Positions 6,374 through 6,791 of a stretch of DNA of 6,791 nucleotides are shown piece by piece. This DNA comes from an uncultured Bacillota bacterium (GTDB lineage Bacteria; Bacillota; Clostridia; Peptostreptococcales; Anaerovoracaceae). The stretch covers positions 1-6,791 of the forward strand of contig CAMNNV010000067.1 in assembly GCA_946546075.1 (NCBI GenBank), given 5' to 3'. Below the pieces are notes generated by a model that searched no databases, was not told the origin of the DNA, and saw only the letters and a program-made list of their open reading frames with translations. The position numbers and the translations under genes were made by a program. How positions within the stretch are numbered: the stretch's first letter is position 1; every line of letters starts with the position of its first letter.

Positions 6374-6791
6374 ATGAATATGCAAAAGAGTGTTATTTTT
6401 GACCGGTCCGACGGTCAGGATCTTCGGATCAATTCCATCAGTACGTATCTCAAAACCCGCTTCGGAGGCAAAGTCGTAAAGCTCTCCGTCGACGGTGGTT
6501 TCACGTGCCCGAACCGCGACGGCTCCAAAGGCGTGGGCGGCTGTGCATTCTGTTCATCCTCCGGTTCCGGCGATATGGCTTCGGGAAGCGGCGATCCCTT
6601 GGCAGACCTGGACAGCCAGATCGCTCTGCTGTCCTCTAAGTGGCCCCACGCAAAATACATCGCGTACTTCCAGAGCCACACCAACACCTATGCGCCGGTA
6701 GACGTTCTCCGCGCAAAGTTCGAGCGTGCGCTTTCTCATCCGGAGGTGGTGGGCATCGCCATCGCGACCCGCCCGGACTGCCTGCCGCCCG
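6374..6791 (+). CDS. TIGR01212-family radical SAM protein, N-terminal part (cut by window edge)
   Basis: The reading frame is open from the ATG at 6374 to the right edge, giving 139 codons. It shows the N-terminal features of the TIGR01212 (YhcC/YtqA-like) radical SAM family: a YLKTRFGGKVVKLSVDGGF stretch (25-43), then TCPNRDG (44-50), GGCAFCSSSGSGD (55-67), and later YIAYFQSHTNTYAP and IATRPDCL. The putative 4Fe-4S cysteines are C45, C57 and C60. This C-x11-C-x2-C spacing differs from the classical CxxxCxxC but is usual for this family, as I recall it. The reaction is not established, so I give no symbol. Start choice is uncertain: ATG at 6374 and at 6380 are both possible, with only a weak ACGAG upstream; an in-frame TAA at 6356-6358 excludes longer forms. 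It is transcribed divergently from queH and looks slightly richer in GC than asnA. Confidence 0.9.
   Translation, partial: MNMQKSVIFDRSDGQDLRINSISTYLKTRFGGKVVKLSVDGGFTCPNRDGSKGVGGCAFCSSSGSGDMASGSGDPLADLDSQIALLSSKWPHAKYIAYFQSHTNTYAPVDVLRAKFERALSHPEVVGIAIATRPDCLPP

Noticed and set aside
6415..6687. 90-codon minus-strand frame at the right end
   Set aside because: It is antisense to the radical SAM gene, whose cysteine motif and family sequence are clear on the plus strand.

Overview
The window looks like chromosomal housekeeping DNA from a Bacillota bacterium, most likely a Clostridia-type anaerobe of moderate GC. This rests on the def-fmt-yugP-rsmB gene order next to priA, the strong GGAGG-type ribosome binding sites, the ammonia-dependent asparagine synthetase AsnA, and the oxygen-independent epoxyqueuosine reductase QueH. 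No mobile element, CRISPR array, phage gene, rRNA or tRNA is visible. I did not find a convincing previously undescribed system.

Almost everything lies in one leftward (minus-strand) gene train. In transcription order it is queH (6310-5633), asnA (5640-4630), priA (4626-2608), def (2593-2117), fmt (2120-1197), a YugP-like membrane zinc metallopeptidase (1176-466) and the 5' part of rsmB (464 to the left edge). Junctions are an 8-nt overlap, 3-nt gap, 14-nt gap, 4-nt ATGA overlap, 20-nt gap and 1-nt gap. This spacing suggests a single polycistronic operon with translational coupling, and no internal terminator is visible. Most products serve translation: tRNA queuosine maturation, asparagine supply, removal and addition of the formyl group on initiator Met, and 16S rRNA methylation. 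PriA is the replication-restart helicase commonly found beside def and fmt.

At the right end a rightward gene for a TIGR01212-type radical SAM protein starts at 6374 and runs off the window. The only non-coding stretch of more than about 20 nt is the 63-bp divergent spacer 6311-6373. It holds a good sigma-A-type promoter for the rightward gene and an extended -10 promoter for the operon. Both have predicted transcription starts near 6345, so the two promoters appear to overlap.

The points most worth a second look are the short PriA, which seems to lack the winged-helix domain and has a changed motif after Walker B; the overlapping divergent promoters with a 9-nt direct repeat; and extra cysteines in QueH.
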